Shown: positions 1-8,485, counted from the first letter of the stretch. The stretch is DNA of 23,678 bases from Planctomycetota bacterium (GCA_029259935.1 JAJDEH010000064.1:1-23678); one strand, 5' to 3'. Program-made: numbers and translations. Notes: generated from the letters alone by a model not told the origin.

Positions 1-1
1 A

Positions 2-1135
2 ACATTGTATGAAAACCGACGGGCTGAGGCCGAACCCTTGATGCGGCGCGCGTTGGCTATCTTCGAGGAGTCCTACGGAACCGACCACCCCGAAGTGGCC
101 ATCGGCTGCAACAACCTCGCGAGGTTGCACCAGGCCAAGGGCCGTTTTGCAGAGGCCGAAGCGTTGATCCGCCGAGCGCTAGCGATCGATGAAAAATCGT
201 ACGGTCACCACCGCGCCAACGACGAGGAATCGCTTGGTCATGACCACCCCGTCGTTGGCCGCGACCTGAGCATCCTATCGGCATTGCTCCAAGCCACGAA
301 CCGTCTGACTGAAGCCGAGCCGCTGATGCGCCGCGCATTGGCTATCTTCGAGCATTCCCATGGAGCGGGCCATCCGAATGTCGCCGACGCGCTCAATAAT
401 CTGGCAATGCTGCTAATGAACACGAACCGACTGGCGGACGCTGAGCCACTGATTCGCCGCGCGCTGGACATCGACGAGCAGTCCTACGGATCCGAGCACC
501 CGAAGGTCGCCTGCCGTCTAAACAACTTGGCGCATTTGCTCCAAGCCACGAACCGTCTTGCGGATGCCGAACCGCTGATACGCCGCGCGTTGGCCATCGA
601 GGAGCAAGCTAACGGAGCCGATCACCCCGATGTCGCCATGTGCCTCAACAACCTTGCCAGGTTGCTCCAGGCTACAAATCGCCGCACCGAAGCCGAGCCG
701 CTGATGCGGCGCGCCCTGGCGATCGTCGAGCGGTCTTGCGGTCCCAAACACCAGCACGTCGCCAACTGCCTCAACAACTTGGCGAAGCTATTATGGGAAT
801 CGGATCGCGCGGCGGATGCCGAACCGATTGCAAGACGAGCGATCATGATTTATGAAGAATCCGTTGGTGAGAATGATCCGCGCGTCGCGGCCGCTCGCAG
901 CGTGTTGACGCGTATTCTTTGTGCGACCAAACGCTACCAGGAGGCGGTCTCGGAGATTACGCACGCCGTTCGAATCCTTTTAGCGCACCAAGAGCAAAAC
1001 GGCTACCAACATCCAATCGCTCAACTCATCATTGAGAACTACCGGGACACGTTGCGAGCAACAGATCTTAGCAACGACGAGATCGATCGGCGGCTGGCGG
1101 AAGCGGGGGGATCTCGCGATACACACGTGCCATAA
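2..1135 (+). CDS. TPR-repeat protein (kinesin-light-chain-like repeats), 5' end outside the window
   Basis: This is an array of about seven 42-residue tetratricopeptide units, each built on the pattern NRL-[AT]-[DE]-AEPL-[IM]-RRALAI followed by E-x-S-x-G-x-x-HP and LNNLA-x-LL. This is the TPR_10/TPR_12 (kinesin light chain) class, which forms a superhelical protein-binding scaffold. The frame is open to the first base and the first residues already match the inside of a repeat unit, so the true start lies upstream; the TTG at 5 is not a convincing start. The second unit carries about 10 extra residues (bases 188-253). The last unit is degenerate and a non-repeat tail follows. No enzymatic domain is visible, but one could lie upstream, because planctomycete TPR arrays are often fused to kinase or caspase-like domains. 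The family call is secure; the partner and role are unknown. Confidence 0.9.
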   Translation, partial: TLYENRRAEAEPLMRRALAIFEESYGTDHPEVAIGCNNLARLHQAKGRFAEAEALIRRALAIDEKSYGHHRANDEESLGHDHPVVGRDLSILSALLQATNRLTEAEPLMRRALAIFEHSHGAGHPNVADALNNLAMLLMNTNRLADAEPLIRRALDIDEQSYGSEHPKVACRLNNLAHLLQATNRLADAEPLIRRALAIEEQANGADHPDVAMCLNNLARLLQATNRRTEAEPLMRRALAIVERSCGPKHQHVANCLNNLAKLLWESDRAADAEPIARRAIMIYEESVGENDPRVAAARSVLTRILCATKRYQEAVSEITHAVRILLAHQEQNGYQHPIAQLIIENYRDTLRATDLSNDEIDRRLAEAGGSRDTHVP

Positions 1136-1166
1136 GAGTTCAACATTTACCAAAGCCAAGGAAGCG

Positions 1167-1562
1167 ATGGCAATTGAACTTCCACGAGAAATGGAGTTTC
1201 AGATGACTTGGGTATCGCTCGCTACGGCTGCCGCGAGTGTCAGCGGGGCATTCGGCCTAATGGGGCTGGCAGTTTATACGATTCTGCGTCGGCATGACTG
1301 GTTCTCGGCGCGACAGTATTTGTCAGATGATTTAGTGGAGTCGTTAAGGAATCACGGTGTCGCCGTAGACGAGGTGCCGAAACTGTCCCGACAAAAGCTC
1401 GAGGCCTTGCTGCAGCCACATGGCAAATACTCGAGAGAAGTTATTCAGTTGCTGGCCGCACCGGAAAGGCCACGGACCAAATTGGCGCTGCTGGTCTCAC
1501 TGGGATGGTTCGGATTCGGAATAATCTGTGCGGTGGTTGCCGCAGCGATGGTGCCGTGGTGA
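1167..1562 (+). CDS. Small two-helix membrane protein of unknown function
   Basis: From the ATG at 1167 the product is 131 residues. It has a hydrophobic segment at about residues 15-40 and another at about 104-130 that runs to the C-terminus. The central 60 residues are soluble and partly basic, so a hairpin topology is likely. An AAGGA lies 4 nt before this ATG. The in-frame ATG at 1203 has GGAG 6 nt upstream and would give a 119-residue protein, so the start is uncertain. The gene follows the TPR gene after 31 nt on the same strand and may be co-transcribed. I recognise no family. Confidence 0.6.
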   Translation: MAIELPREMEFQMTWVSLATAAASVSGAFGLMGLAVYTILRRHDWFSARQYLSDDLVESLRNHGVAVDEVPKLSRQKLEALLQPHGKYSREVIQLLAAPERPRTKLALLVSLGWFGFGIICAVVAAAMVPW

Positions 1563-1788
1563 GCGAATGCAGCGAGAACGGTTGCGCCGTCTCCGACAAA
1601 AGTACTCAACGCCTCAATCCGCCAGACGACCAGGCCGGATCTCGAAACGCAAACCATCCCGCGACGGTTGGCAGGTTGAGTCAATTTCGAGCAACCATCG
1701 GGAGCGAGAAAAACCCATCAAGCGAGAGTTCGGGATTGCTTCAAGGCCCAAGCTCGCGCAACGCTCAATGATTCGAATTGCCAGGTGG

Positions 1789-3051
1789 TTATTCCCCCGT
1801 TTGCTTCGCCCTTAACCGCTTCACCAGGTCGTGCGACTTACTGATGATCCGTTCTTCCAGGTTGGGCTTCCACGGGCGGCTCCTGGCTTCGTATCCGCCT
1901 TCCAGCAGCACTCGGCGGCTGGGGATGTATCCCGAATAGACGTTTGAATAGCCGGCGACCCAAATGGCTGGACCGTCCGGCTCGGCAAGTTCTCGTTTAA
2001 GCCGCAGGGCATAATCGACGACGACTTCGTTGCCCAAGGCGATCATTGTCAATTGCTGGCCGAACTGAACGACTTGCACGGGGTAGGCAAAATCTTTCCG
2101 GTCGGGCGTGGAAAATTCCAGATCGACCGTCTCCAACGACGATCGTAATGGTCCAGCCAGCGGCCGTTGATGCCGTGGCGTTCCTTGGTTAACTTCCAGT
2201 GCCGCTTCGACGGCGGTCGCCAGCGAACGTCCGTGCAGCTTGGCGTATTTCAGCTCACTGCGCGGATAGGGATTCTGGTCGCCGCCACAGCCCATCATGA
2301 ACAGCGCGGTCGCGGCCGGGTGGTCCTTTTCAAAATAGTGTTGCGCGTAGCCCGCATAGTCGCCCAGCCATTTTAGGAATCCCATGGTTGTGTTGTGGCA
2401 AGCGTATCCGAACAGGACGGCCCGCAATTCGCCCTTGGCGTTGTCGACTCGCAAAATGGGCACGGAATGATCGACAACTCCGTCGGGATTGGGATGATTG
2501 CGAAAGCCGTCCTCGGTGGGCGTGCGGCGATTCATCGCGAAACCACAACGGGCAAAACTGTACGACAGCTTGGCCGGTTCCAGCTTGTCGAGCGCGCTGC
2601 CGACAAGGTCCACCAACGTCTTCGTCAAGCTCGCAAAGTATTCCTTGGCTTCCTCGCGGCCATAGGCTGGACCGCAGTGTGTGTGCGAGGCGTTCATCAC
2701 CAGCGCGTGCGGCGGCAGGTTGTACTTTTCCTGAACCTGCGCCGAGACCGAGGTGCGAAGCGACTCGATCACACCGATCAGATCCAGCGTTATGAAAACA
2801 ACGCGACGACCCGCGCGGTCTTCGAGCGCCAGCGCCTTGGCGAACAGATCTAGTTCGACGCCCTCGGCGGGTTCCTTTCGGCCGGCGTAGCCCGCCATCG
2901 GCAAGCGTTCTTGCGGAGTGATCTTGGCCGACGCCGCCCCGGCACGCCATTCAAGAGCTTGTTCGACTTTGCTTGCGTCGTTGTGAACTTCAGCGTTCGC
3001 GGCGAGCGCCGGAAAAAGAGCGAGGAAAATCAAGATGGTTACGCGCTGCAT
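1789..3051 (-). CDS. Secreted neutral/alkaline ceramidase N-terminal-domain protein
   Basis: The domain matches the neutral/alkaline non-lysosomal ceramidase N-terminal family (PF04734), zinc amidases that release the fatty acid from ceramide. The start at 3051 is chosen because GGAG lies 6 nt upstream and the product then opens with a clear signal peptide (MQRVTILIFLALFPALAANA). Visible motifs are SHTHCGP (residues 122-128) and ACHN (217-220) for the expected zinc histidines, GNEVV (E342), and GYSNVYSGYIPSRR (367-380) with the Tyr region. At 420 residues it lacks the C-terminal domain of full-length ceramidases. The loop equivalent to GDVSPN, which carries the nucleophilic Ser in characterised enzymes, reads GGDQNPYP here, so the Ser is Asn260. 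Such paralogues are common in planctomycetes and their substrate is unknown. It probably acts in the periplasm or outside the cell. Confidence 0.85.
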   Translation of the reverse strand: MQRVTILIFLALFPALAANAEVHNDASKVEQALEWRAGAASAKITPQERLPMAGYAGRKEPAEGVELDLFAKALALEDRAGRRVVFITLDLIGVIESLRTSVSAQVQEKYNLPPHALVMNASHTHCGPAYGREEAKEYFASLTKTLVDLVGSALDKLEPAKLSYSFARCGFAMNRRTPTEDGFRNHPNPDGVVDHSVPILRVDNAKGELRAVLFGYACHNTTMGFLKWLGDYAGYAQHYFEKDHPAATALFMMGCGGDQNPYPRSELKYAKLHGRSLATAVEAALEVNQGTPRHQRPLAGPLRSSLETVDLEFSTPDRKDFAYPVQVVQFGQQLTMIALGNEVVVDYALRLKRELAEPDGPAIWVAGYSNVYSGYIPSRRVLLEGGYEARSRPWKPNLEERIISKSHDLVKRLRAKQTGE

Positions 3052-3308
3052 GACAAGCTCCGAGGTGGCGACGTGTGGCGACGTCCGCATGTCGCCCACG
3101 CGTGGGAGGGAAGATTTATTGGATAGGTCGAAATCTGGAACGGGGAGTTCCAATTCTAGCCAACCAATTGGGCGGCTTCAAAGATACAGGCAGAAGGCCA
3201 TGGGAGCAAAGCCTGGAGAGAGCCGAGGCAGGTAGCACGATTGCGCCACGAGACGTCTGTAATCGAGGTACTCGTAATCGAAAACCAAGCAGTACGAGTC
3301 CGAGAAGT

Positions 3309-3536
3309 TTAGGATTCGCCGTCCGTCTTCTCTTCTTCTCCCTCTTCCTCCTTCTTGACTTTCTTCTTCTTTTTGAGGGAGATTTTGACGACGCGGACCT
3401 TAGGTAGGCCGAAAACGGAGTCGCCTTCTTGCCAGCGGTCGGTTTCCTTCAGTTTCTCCAGACGCTCGGCTCGCGTAAGAACATTGCGCGTGCGGACGAG
3501 TCCGCGATTTACTTTGAGGCTCTTGTCAATGGTCAT
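3309..3536 (-). CDS. Planctomycetes/Verrucomicrobia/Chlamydiae small basic protein (TIGR04137-like)
   Basis: This 75-residue protein has the hallmark core S-L-K-V-x-R-G-L-x-R-x-R-x-VLTRAER-x-x-x-L followed by W-x-EGDSVFGLPKV-[RK]-V-x-K. It matches the conserved small basic protein family of the Planctomycetes-Verrucomicrobia-Chlamydiae group, whose function is unknown. The start at 3536 (MTIDKSLK) fits the family N-terminus; an in-frame GTG at 3554 would add six residues and has no better ribosome site. After the core comes a low-complexity tail: a run of lysines (KKKKKVKK) and then a glutamate-rich block (EEEGEEEKTDGES). The gene stands between the ABC exporter gene and the ceramidase-like gene on the same strand. 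Family assignment is strong; any role, for example nucleic-acid or ribosome binding, is only a guess from composition. Confidence 0.85.
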   Translation of the reverse strand: MTIDKSLKVNRGLVRTRNVLTRAERLEKLKETDRWQEGDSVFGLPKVRVVKISLKKKKKVKKEEEGEEEKTDGES

Positions 3537-3662
3537 TTTCTGCGATCCAAGCACGGTCCACGAATTGGCGAAAATCTAAGCTGGCCATTCTAGCCGTCTC
3601 GGCCACAACGGGCAACTGGACATCGCGGAAGGAAACCCGGCAATTTAGGCAAACAGCCACTC

Positions 3663-3691
3663 GGCCGGCCTGGAATGTGGATTCGCCGGCC
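3663..3691. repeat. Perfect 7-bp inverted repeat downstream of the ABC exporter gene
   Basis: GGCCGGC (3663-3669) and GCCGGCC (3685-3691) flank a 15-nt loop, starting about 10 nt after the exporter stop on the minus strand. No T-run follows, so it is at best part of a factor-dependent terminator. Confidence 0.3.
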
Positions 3692-3701
3692 AGCGCGGTT
3701 T

Positions 3702-5528
3702 TCATGCGGCATCCGTAATCCGATCCGCCTCGACAAGGGCTCGGAACCGGCCGCCTGAACGGTGGGACAATTCCTCGAACGTCCCCTGCTCAACAACGCA
3801 GCCGGCGTCCAGCACGACAATCTGGTCGGCATCGCGAACCGTCGACAGTCGGTGGGCCACGACGACCATCGTTAGTTCGCCGTGCAGCGCTTCGACGGCA
3901 TCTCGAATTCGACGTTGGTTTTCCGCGTCCAGGGAACTCGTGGCCTCGTCCAAGACGAGCAATGCCGGCTTGCGCAGCAGAGCCCGCGCCAGCGCGATTC
4001 GCTGCCGCTCGCCGCCAGACAGCCGAACACCGCGGTCGCCCACAATCGTGTCCAGGCCGAGCGCCAGTCCGTCAACGAATTCCTCGGCGGCGGCCAGACG
4101 CAAGGCTTCGCGCAGGTCGACGGCGGAGGCCGCGGGATTGGACCACATCAAGTTGGCGCGAATCGAATCGTGCAACAGAAATGTTTCTTGCGGCACGTAG
4201 CCGATCGCCTGCCGCCAAGCCGCCAGCCGATCTGTCGATAACGGCGCCCCATCGACCAACAGTTCACCTCGCACCGGAGCAATCAGCCCCAGCAGCAAGT
4301 CCGCCAGCGTTGTCTTGCCCGCCCCCGAAGGACCGACGATGGCCGTCGTTTGGCGGGTCGGAATTGCCAGCGAAATGTTTTCCAAGGTCCACGCGTCGTC
4401 ATCCCGTCGATCATAGCGAAACGCGACGTTTCTCAGTTCGATGCCTTGCTTCAATGCCAAGGGCCGTTCGATTCGGGGAACAACTTGCTCGCGATGGGCC
4501 TCGCATTCCTCCAGCAAATCCATCGTCGCGTTGAACGCGGGCAGCATGTGCACAACTTGCAGATAGCAGCTATGAATCTCTCGCAGCCGAGGCAAGACGC
4601 GGGAGAAAACAAAGACCAGGACCAGCAGGGAGACCAATGGCACGTGCAACCACTGGTAGGCCACGTACAGCAGCACGCTTAACAACACGGCCGCGCCCCA
4701 AGAGTAGATCAACGTGGTTTTCGCCGCGGCCTCGCTGAAGAGCAAGCGAGAATTTTTGATCTCTTCCGTTTGTTGCTCGAACGCGTCGATGTTGCTTTGT
4801 TGGGTGCCCTGGCTTTTGGCTTCTTTCATGCCCGCCAAATGGTTGGCGATGTTGCTGAAGAAGCTGCGATTTGTTTCTGTCAGCTCTTTGCCCGTCTGCT
4901 GAACGGCCCGATTCTGCCGGCTCAATAGCGGCCACAGCACCAGCGTACTGGCCAGCGTGACCAAGGACATGGCCGGCGAAATTGCCACACACAACGCCAC
5001 ATGAACGACGGTGATGAAGGCGGCACTGATCAGACGCAGCCCTTGAATCGTACCTGTCGAGACGCGCCGGAGGTTTTCGGTCAACGCATGCGTGAAATCG
5101 GAATTCCTCCGGCCAATGAAGAACAGCCAGCTCGCTTGATGGATCGCTCGGTACAGTTCGTTACGGAGCGAACAAACCACGTTTTCTTGAAGCCGCGCCC
5201 CCACGATTGTCTGCCAACGCAGCAAGATCGCATGTACGCCGCTCAGTAACACAAACAGGATCAGGACGACGGGCAAGCGCCATGGAATACTGAGCCCTTC
5301 CCAAACCGGGCTGGCCCAGAAGAGCGGTCCTGGCGCATTCTCAGAACTCCCCGGCAGACCGAGAATTCGAAGCATGGGAATTAACAGTAAGATCCCGATG
5401 CCATTGAGCAGCCCCGCCAAGATCATCAATGCGACCGCGCAAGCCGACTGCCTGAAGTGGCGGCCTCGCAGCCGTTGAAGATAGCGGGTCCCAAAGACGA
5501 ATCGCTTGTGCATCGCTTCGACCATCAT
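3702..5528 (-). CDS. ABC exporter, fused membrane and ATPase domains (MsbA/lipid-A-exporter type)
   Basis: This 608-residue half-transporter has an N-terminal ABC transmembrane domain with six hydrophobic segments (about residues 28-52, 85-104, 164-182, 184-202, 274-292 and 297-312) and a C-terminal ATPase domain. The ATPase has Walker A GPSGAGKTT (399-407), the Q-loop in YVPQE (Gln447), signature LSGGERQ (503-509), Walker B LLVLDE (523-528) and the H-loop His559 in VVAHRLS. It would work as a homodimer exporting a lipid, peptide or glycan. No C39 peptidase domain is present. The ATG at 5528 is 7 nt after the stop of the upstream nucleotidyltransferase-fold gene, suggesting an operon; ATGs at 5525 and 5513 are alternatives and none has a strong ribosome site. 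Substrate specificity cannot be read from the sequence. Confidence 0.92.
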   Translation of the reverse strand: MMVEAMHKRFVFGTRYLQRLRGRHFRQSACAVALMILAGLLNGIGILLLIPMLRILGLPGSSENAPGPLFWASPVWEGLSIPWRLPVVLILFVLLSGVHAILLRWQTIVGARLQENVVCSLRNELYRAIHQASWLFFIGRRNSDFTHALTENLRRVSTGTIQGLRLISAAFITVVHVALCVAISPAMSLVTLASTLVLWPLLSRQNRAVQQTGKELTETNRSFFSNIANHLAGMKEAKSQGTQQSNIDAFEQQTEEIKNSRLLFSEAAAKTTLIYSWGAAVLLSVLLYVAYQWLHVPLVSLLVLVFVFSRVLPRLREIHSCYLQVVHMLPAFNATMDLLEECEAHREQVVPRIERPLALKQGIELRNVAFRYDRRDDDAWTLENISLAIPTRQTTAIVGPSGAGKTTLADLLLGLIAPVRGELLVDGAPLSTDRLAAWRQAIGYVPQETFLLHDSIRANLMWSNPAASAVDLREALRLAAAEEFVDGLALGLDTIVGDRGVRLSGGERQRIALARALLRKPALLVLDEATSSLDAENQRRIRDAVEALHGELTMVVVAHRLSTVRDADQIVVLDAGCVVEQGTFEELSHRSGGRFRALVEADRITDAA

Positions 5529-5535
5529 GAAGACA

Positions 5536-6747
5536 TTACGCGGCCCGTGACTCTGGATTCGACGGCGACTGCCACACTCGCGAGCAGAGGCGCTGCCAGC
5601 GAGCCATACGGGCCCGCCACCATCCACAAGCTAGGAGATCATCCAAGTTGGGAGCAAAAATCGACTGCAAACTATGGAGCTTGTCGGAAAAACGGTGTCC
5701 TATTTGAAAATGCAACGCCACTGCACTAAGCGGTTGGTTCTCATAAAACATCGGGTCCGCAACCATGGCGTGGCGCGCCGACGCCAGCACGCGCCGCATC
5801 CCGCGGGACGGCGCGATTTCGGATAACACCGCTGGTGGAATCGCATGGTCCGGAATCAGTTCGTCGACGAGTAACAGAGCGACCTCCAAGTAGGGGCGAA
5901 CCGCCAACCGCGAGGCCGACTCTTGTACGGCTTCCCAGTCAATTTGCCGGCACTCCATCGCACGGACCATGTCACACAGCCACGACAGCCGCTTCCACCG
6001 ATGGAATCCGCCATGGTAGGACAGAAACAAGAGCGACTCGGGAAAAGGCAGCGCGTTAACGCGGCATCCGGCAACCGTGACTTCCTCCGCGTGCTGCCAC
6101 AATCTACTGTCGGAAACGGGAAACCCGCCGGGCGTCTCGCCCAGCCGCCAATGTAATTCGACAACCACGGGCTCGCTGCCCCGCCGCCGAACGCCGTTGA
6201 CATGCTTATAGAATTTCTTCAAGCAACGAAGTTGGGCGGGGGACATGTTCCGCAAGCAATCGATTTGCCCGCCATAGCCAAGCGTCTCCAGCAATCGCGC
6301 GCTGGCCACTAGAAACTCGGGGGGCACCAACAGATCGAGGTCGCGATACTGACGCTGCTCGCCATGCCGATACACTTGTTGGGCGAGCAACGGTCCCTTT
6401 AGGCTGATGAGCGGAATTTTTGCTTCCGCGAAGGCGGCGGCAATACGCGCCAGCTCGGCGGTCATCGCCATGTTGAAAAAGCTGCAGGCTTTGAAGCTTT
6501 GCGATAGTTCGTTCGCGGCCGGCCGCGGAGTCTCGCACCCTGCGGCGCGAAGCGCGCCATGCAGTTGCGGGACCATGCGGTGGCGATTCGCCAAGGAAAG
6601 GAGCAGATCCCAATTCAGTGATTCACGGCACGCGACGCGCAGTGCTTGTTGCCGCTCTGAAGTCCGCGCGCCGCCCGCGCAGCGCAAGAGCAATTGAAAT
6701 TCAGGCGAAGCAAGAGAATTCAACGGCTCTGTCGTCACAATTTCCAC
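5536..6747 (-). CDS. Nucleotidyltransferase-fold protein (NTP_transf_5, PF14907-like)
   Basis: This 403-residue protein matches the uncharacterised nucleotidyltransferase family PF14907. The visible core is I-x-LKGPLLAQQVY (about residues 113-126) followed by QYRDLDLLVP (133-142), where Asp136 and Asp138 are the expected metal-binding acidic pair. Later family-like segments are VELHWRL (196-202) and WLCDMVRAM (256-264). The proposed start is a GTG at 6747 with no good ribosome site, so it could be wrong by some codons. The protein is encoded directly before an ABC exporter. Members of this family are known near peptide-export, lasso-peptide and polysaccharide genes, where they may modify the exported product; I see no precursor peptide or PqqD-like protein here. 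Substrate unknown. Confidence 0.8.
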   Translation of the reverse strand: MEIVTTEPLNSLASPEFQLLLRCAGGARTSERQQALRVACRESLNWDLLLSLANRHRMVPQLHGALRAAGCETPRPAANELSQSFKACSFFNMAMTAELARIAAAFAEAKIPLISLKGPLLAQQVYRHGEQRQYRDLDLLVPPEFLVASARLLETLGYGGQIDCLRNMSPAQLRCLKKFYKHVNGVRRRGSEPVVVELHWRLGETPGGFPVSDSRLWQHAEEVTVAGCRVNALPFPESLLFLSYHGGFHRWKRLSWLCDMVRAMECRQIDWEAVQESASRLAVRPYLEVALLLVDELIPDHAIPPAVLSEIAPSRGMRRVLASARHAMVADPMFYENQPLSAVALHFQIGHRFSDKLHSLQSIFAPNLDDLLACGWWRARMARWQRLCSRVWQSPSNPESRAA

Positions 6748-7128
6748 CGAAGAAGGTTGTATCCTAGCGAGCCGTCAAAACTCGGTTTGGGGATGGCTAG
6801 TCTGCTAAGCCGTTGGCACCGCGAGGCAAGTCGGCAGTGGCACCGAGTGGCACGGGAACTTATCTGATTTGTCCAATCAAAAACAGTCCGTCTTTTTTCC
6901 GGGACCGTCAACTAACACGGTCATGGACTGACGATTTACCTTGGGACCGCCAGGACGTCGGGGATTCATGCCACGACGCTAGCAATACAGGTAGGTCCCC
7001 GCCGTCGCAACGCCATGGTTTGCCGCGGCTTGCCGGTGTGCGGAGTTGCGTTTGCCGGTGATCGTGGTTTAATGACCGGCCCGGCGGCCCGAACGAATTG
7101 ATGGATTCGACGTGATTCGAGAATCTCC
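6748..7128. other. Divergent intergenic region between the nucleotidyltransferase-fold and M20 genes
   Basis: No convincing gene is present in these 381 bases. The region should hold promoters for both divergent genes. Two copies of TTGCCGGTG lie at 7030-7038 and 7052-7060, 22 bp apart, and a TTTAAT (7068-7073) 16 bp after TTGCGT is a weak promoter candidate for the plus-strand gene. Confidence 0.5.
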
Positions 7129-8328
7129 ATGTCCACGGCGTTAGATATCCTGTGCGAGTTGGTGCGTATTCCAAGTATCAACCCGATGGGCCGCGAATTG
7201 TCGGGGCCCGAATACCTCGAACACGCACTGACGGACCATCTTGAGCAGTTCTTTGGCCGCTTGGGCCTGCCCTGCGAGCGACATCTTGTCGAACCCCAGC
7301 GATCGAACGTCATTGCCCGGCTCGATGGATCTCCGTCGCCTGAAAACGGCGGACGGTTGTTGTTGTGGGAGGCCCACCAAGACACCGTGCCCGTCGATGG
7401 CATGACGATCCCGCCTTTCGAACCGGTCATTCATGAAGGACGTTTGCATGGACGCGGGTCGTGCGATGTGAAAGGCGGCATGGCGAGCATGCTGGCGGCA
7501 CTGATGCGACTGGCCGAGGAACCGGCCGAGCGACGCCCCACGATCATCATGGCCTGTACGATTGACGAAGAACACGGGGCCACCGGAGCGACCCGGTTTG
7601 CCGATCTGCTGCGTCAAGGCGATTCGCCATTGATTCCGCGACTGCCCGACGCCGCCATCGTCGCGGAACCGACCGGCCTGGACATCGTCGTCGCCCACAA
7701 AGGCGTCATTCGGTGGCGCTGTCATACAACAGGAATTGCCTGCCACAGCGCCCACCCGGAACGGGGCGAAAACGCCATCTACAAAATGAGCGGTGTTCTT
7801 GCCGCACTGCAAGAGTACGCCCAACAAATCGTGCCAACCTTGGGCGATCACCGGCTCTTGGGAAGACCGACGCTGAGTGTCGGAACAATCCAGGGCGGCG
7901 TTAGCGTGAACACCGTGCCCGATCGGTGCACGATTGAAATCGATCGCCGCTCCCTGCCAATGGAAGATCCAAGCGACGTGGTTCAGCAAGCCATCGACTA
8001 CGTCGCCGCGCATCCGTCGGTCGCCGAGCCGCCGCGACATGATCCGACGATCATTAGCACCAGCGGACTGCCCGACGACACCAATCGAGAGTTGGCGGAC
8101 GTGCTAGGCGCAATGGTCAGAGAGGCCGGTGGCCCCGGCAATCAAGTCGGAGTGGCCTACGGCACCAACGCTCAGTGGTATGCTCGGGCAGGCGTTCCCA
8201 CGGTGGTGTTTGGGCCGGGCGACATCGAACAGGCCCACACCAAGGACGAGTGGATCGCGATCGATCAGTTGGACCAAGCAGCGGAGATCCTCACCCAGTT
8301 CGCGCTGCGCTTCGCCACGCATCCTTAA
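7129..8328 (+). CDS. M20 family metallohydrolase (ArgE/DapE/ACY1 type deacylase)
   Basis: This 399-residue, probably cytoplasmic enzyme has the two-zinc M20 active site. HQDTVPVD supplies His83 with the catalytic-helper Asp85, GRGSCDVKGG supplies bridging Asp113, DEEHGATG carries general-base Glu147 and ligand Glu148, VAEPTGLD gives Glu180, and QAHTKDEW gives His370. The dimerisation-domain histidine is probably in ACHSAHPERG. Length and motif order fit acetylornithine deacetylase, succinyl-diaminopimelate desuccinylase or related peptidases. I do not assign argE or dapE, because these families cannot be separated by eye and no arginine or lysine genes are adjacent. The ATG at 7129 has only a weak GAG upstream. 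The sulfotransferase gene follows after 157 nt. Confidence 0.92.
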   Translation: MSTALDILCELVRIPSINPMGRELSGPEYLEHALTDHLEQFFGRLGLPCERHLVEPQRSNVIARLDGSPSPENGGRLLLWEAHQDTVPVDGMTIPPFEPVIHEGRLHGRGSCDVKGGMASMLAALMRLAEEPAERRPTIIMACTIDEEHGATGATRFADLLRQGDSPLIPRLPDAAIVAEPTGLDIVVAHKGVIRWRCHTTGIACHSAHPERGENAIYKMSGVLAALQEYAQQIVPTLGDHRLLGRPTLSVGTIQGGVSVNTVPDRCTIEIDRRSLPMEDPSDVVQQAIDYVAAHPSVAEPPRHDPTIISTSGLPDDTNRELADVLGAMVREAGGPGNQVGVAYGTNAQWYARAGVPTVVFGPGDIEQAHTKDEWIAIDQLDQAAEILTQFALRFATHP

Positions 8329-8344
8329 TCTCGCCGCGCGGTGT

Positions 8345-8383
8345 ATGTTCAAGCGGCGCATGTTCAAGCGGCGCATGTGCAAG
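8345..8383 (+). repeat. 15-bp short tandem repeat
   Basis: ATGTTCAAGCGGCGC occurs at 8345-8359 and again at 8360-8374, followed by the partial copy ATGTGCAAG (8375-8383). It lies 17 nt after the M20 stop and looks like replication slippage in a spacer. Confidence 0.85.
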
Positions 8384-8408
8384 TTGGGAAGAACTTGGTT
8401 CGTCGCGC

Positions 8409-8436
8409 TTGACAAAACTCTCCACCGCGCTACCAA
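8409..8436 (+). promoter_or_regulatory. Possible sigma-70 promoter of the sulfotransferase gene
   Basis: A perfect -35 box TTGACA (8409-8414) is followed after 16 nt by TACCAA (8431-8436), which matches only three of six -10 positions. It sits about 50 nt before the chosen start at 8486. The -10 box is poor, so this is tentative. Confidence 0.25.
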
Positions 8437-8485
8437 CACTGGTATGGCGAACTGATGCACGACGAGAGTGAAAGCGAGGCGGTCA

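Noticed and set aside
1567..1815. Basic open frame (MQRERLRRLRQKY...) after the small membrane protein
   Set aside because: It runs into the end of the convergent ceramidase-like gene, has no ribosome site and a skewed Arg-rich composition, so it is probably chance.
3270..3296. Short inverted repeat ACTCGT/ACGAGT upstream of the ceramidase-like gene
   Set aside because: Six-bp arms with a long spacer are expected by chance and do not sit at a gene start or end in a useful way.
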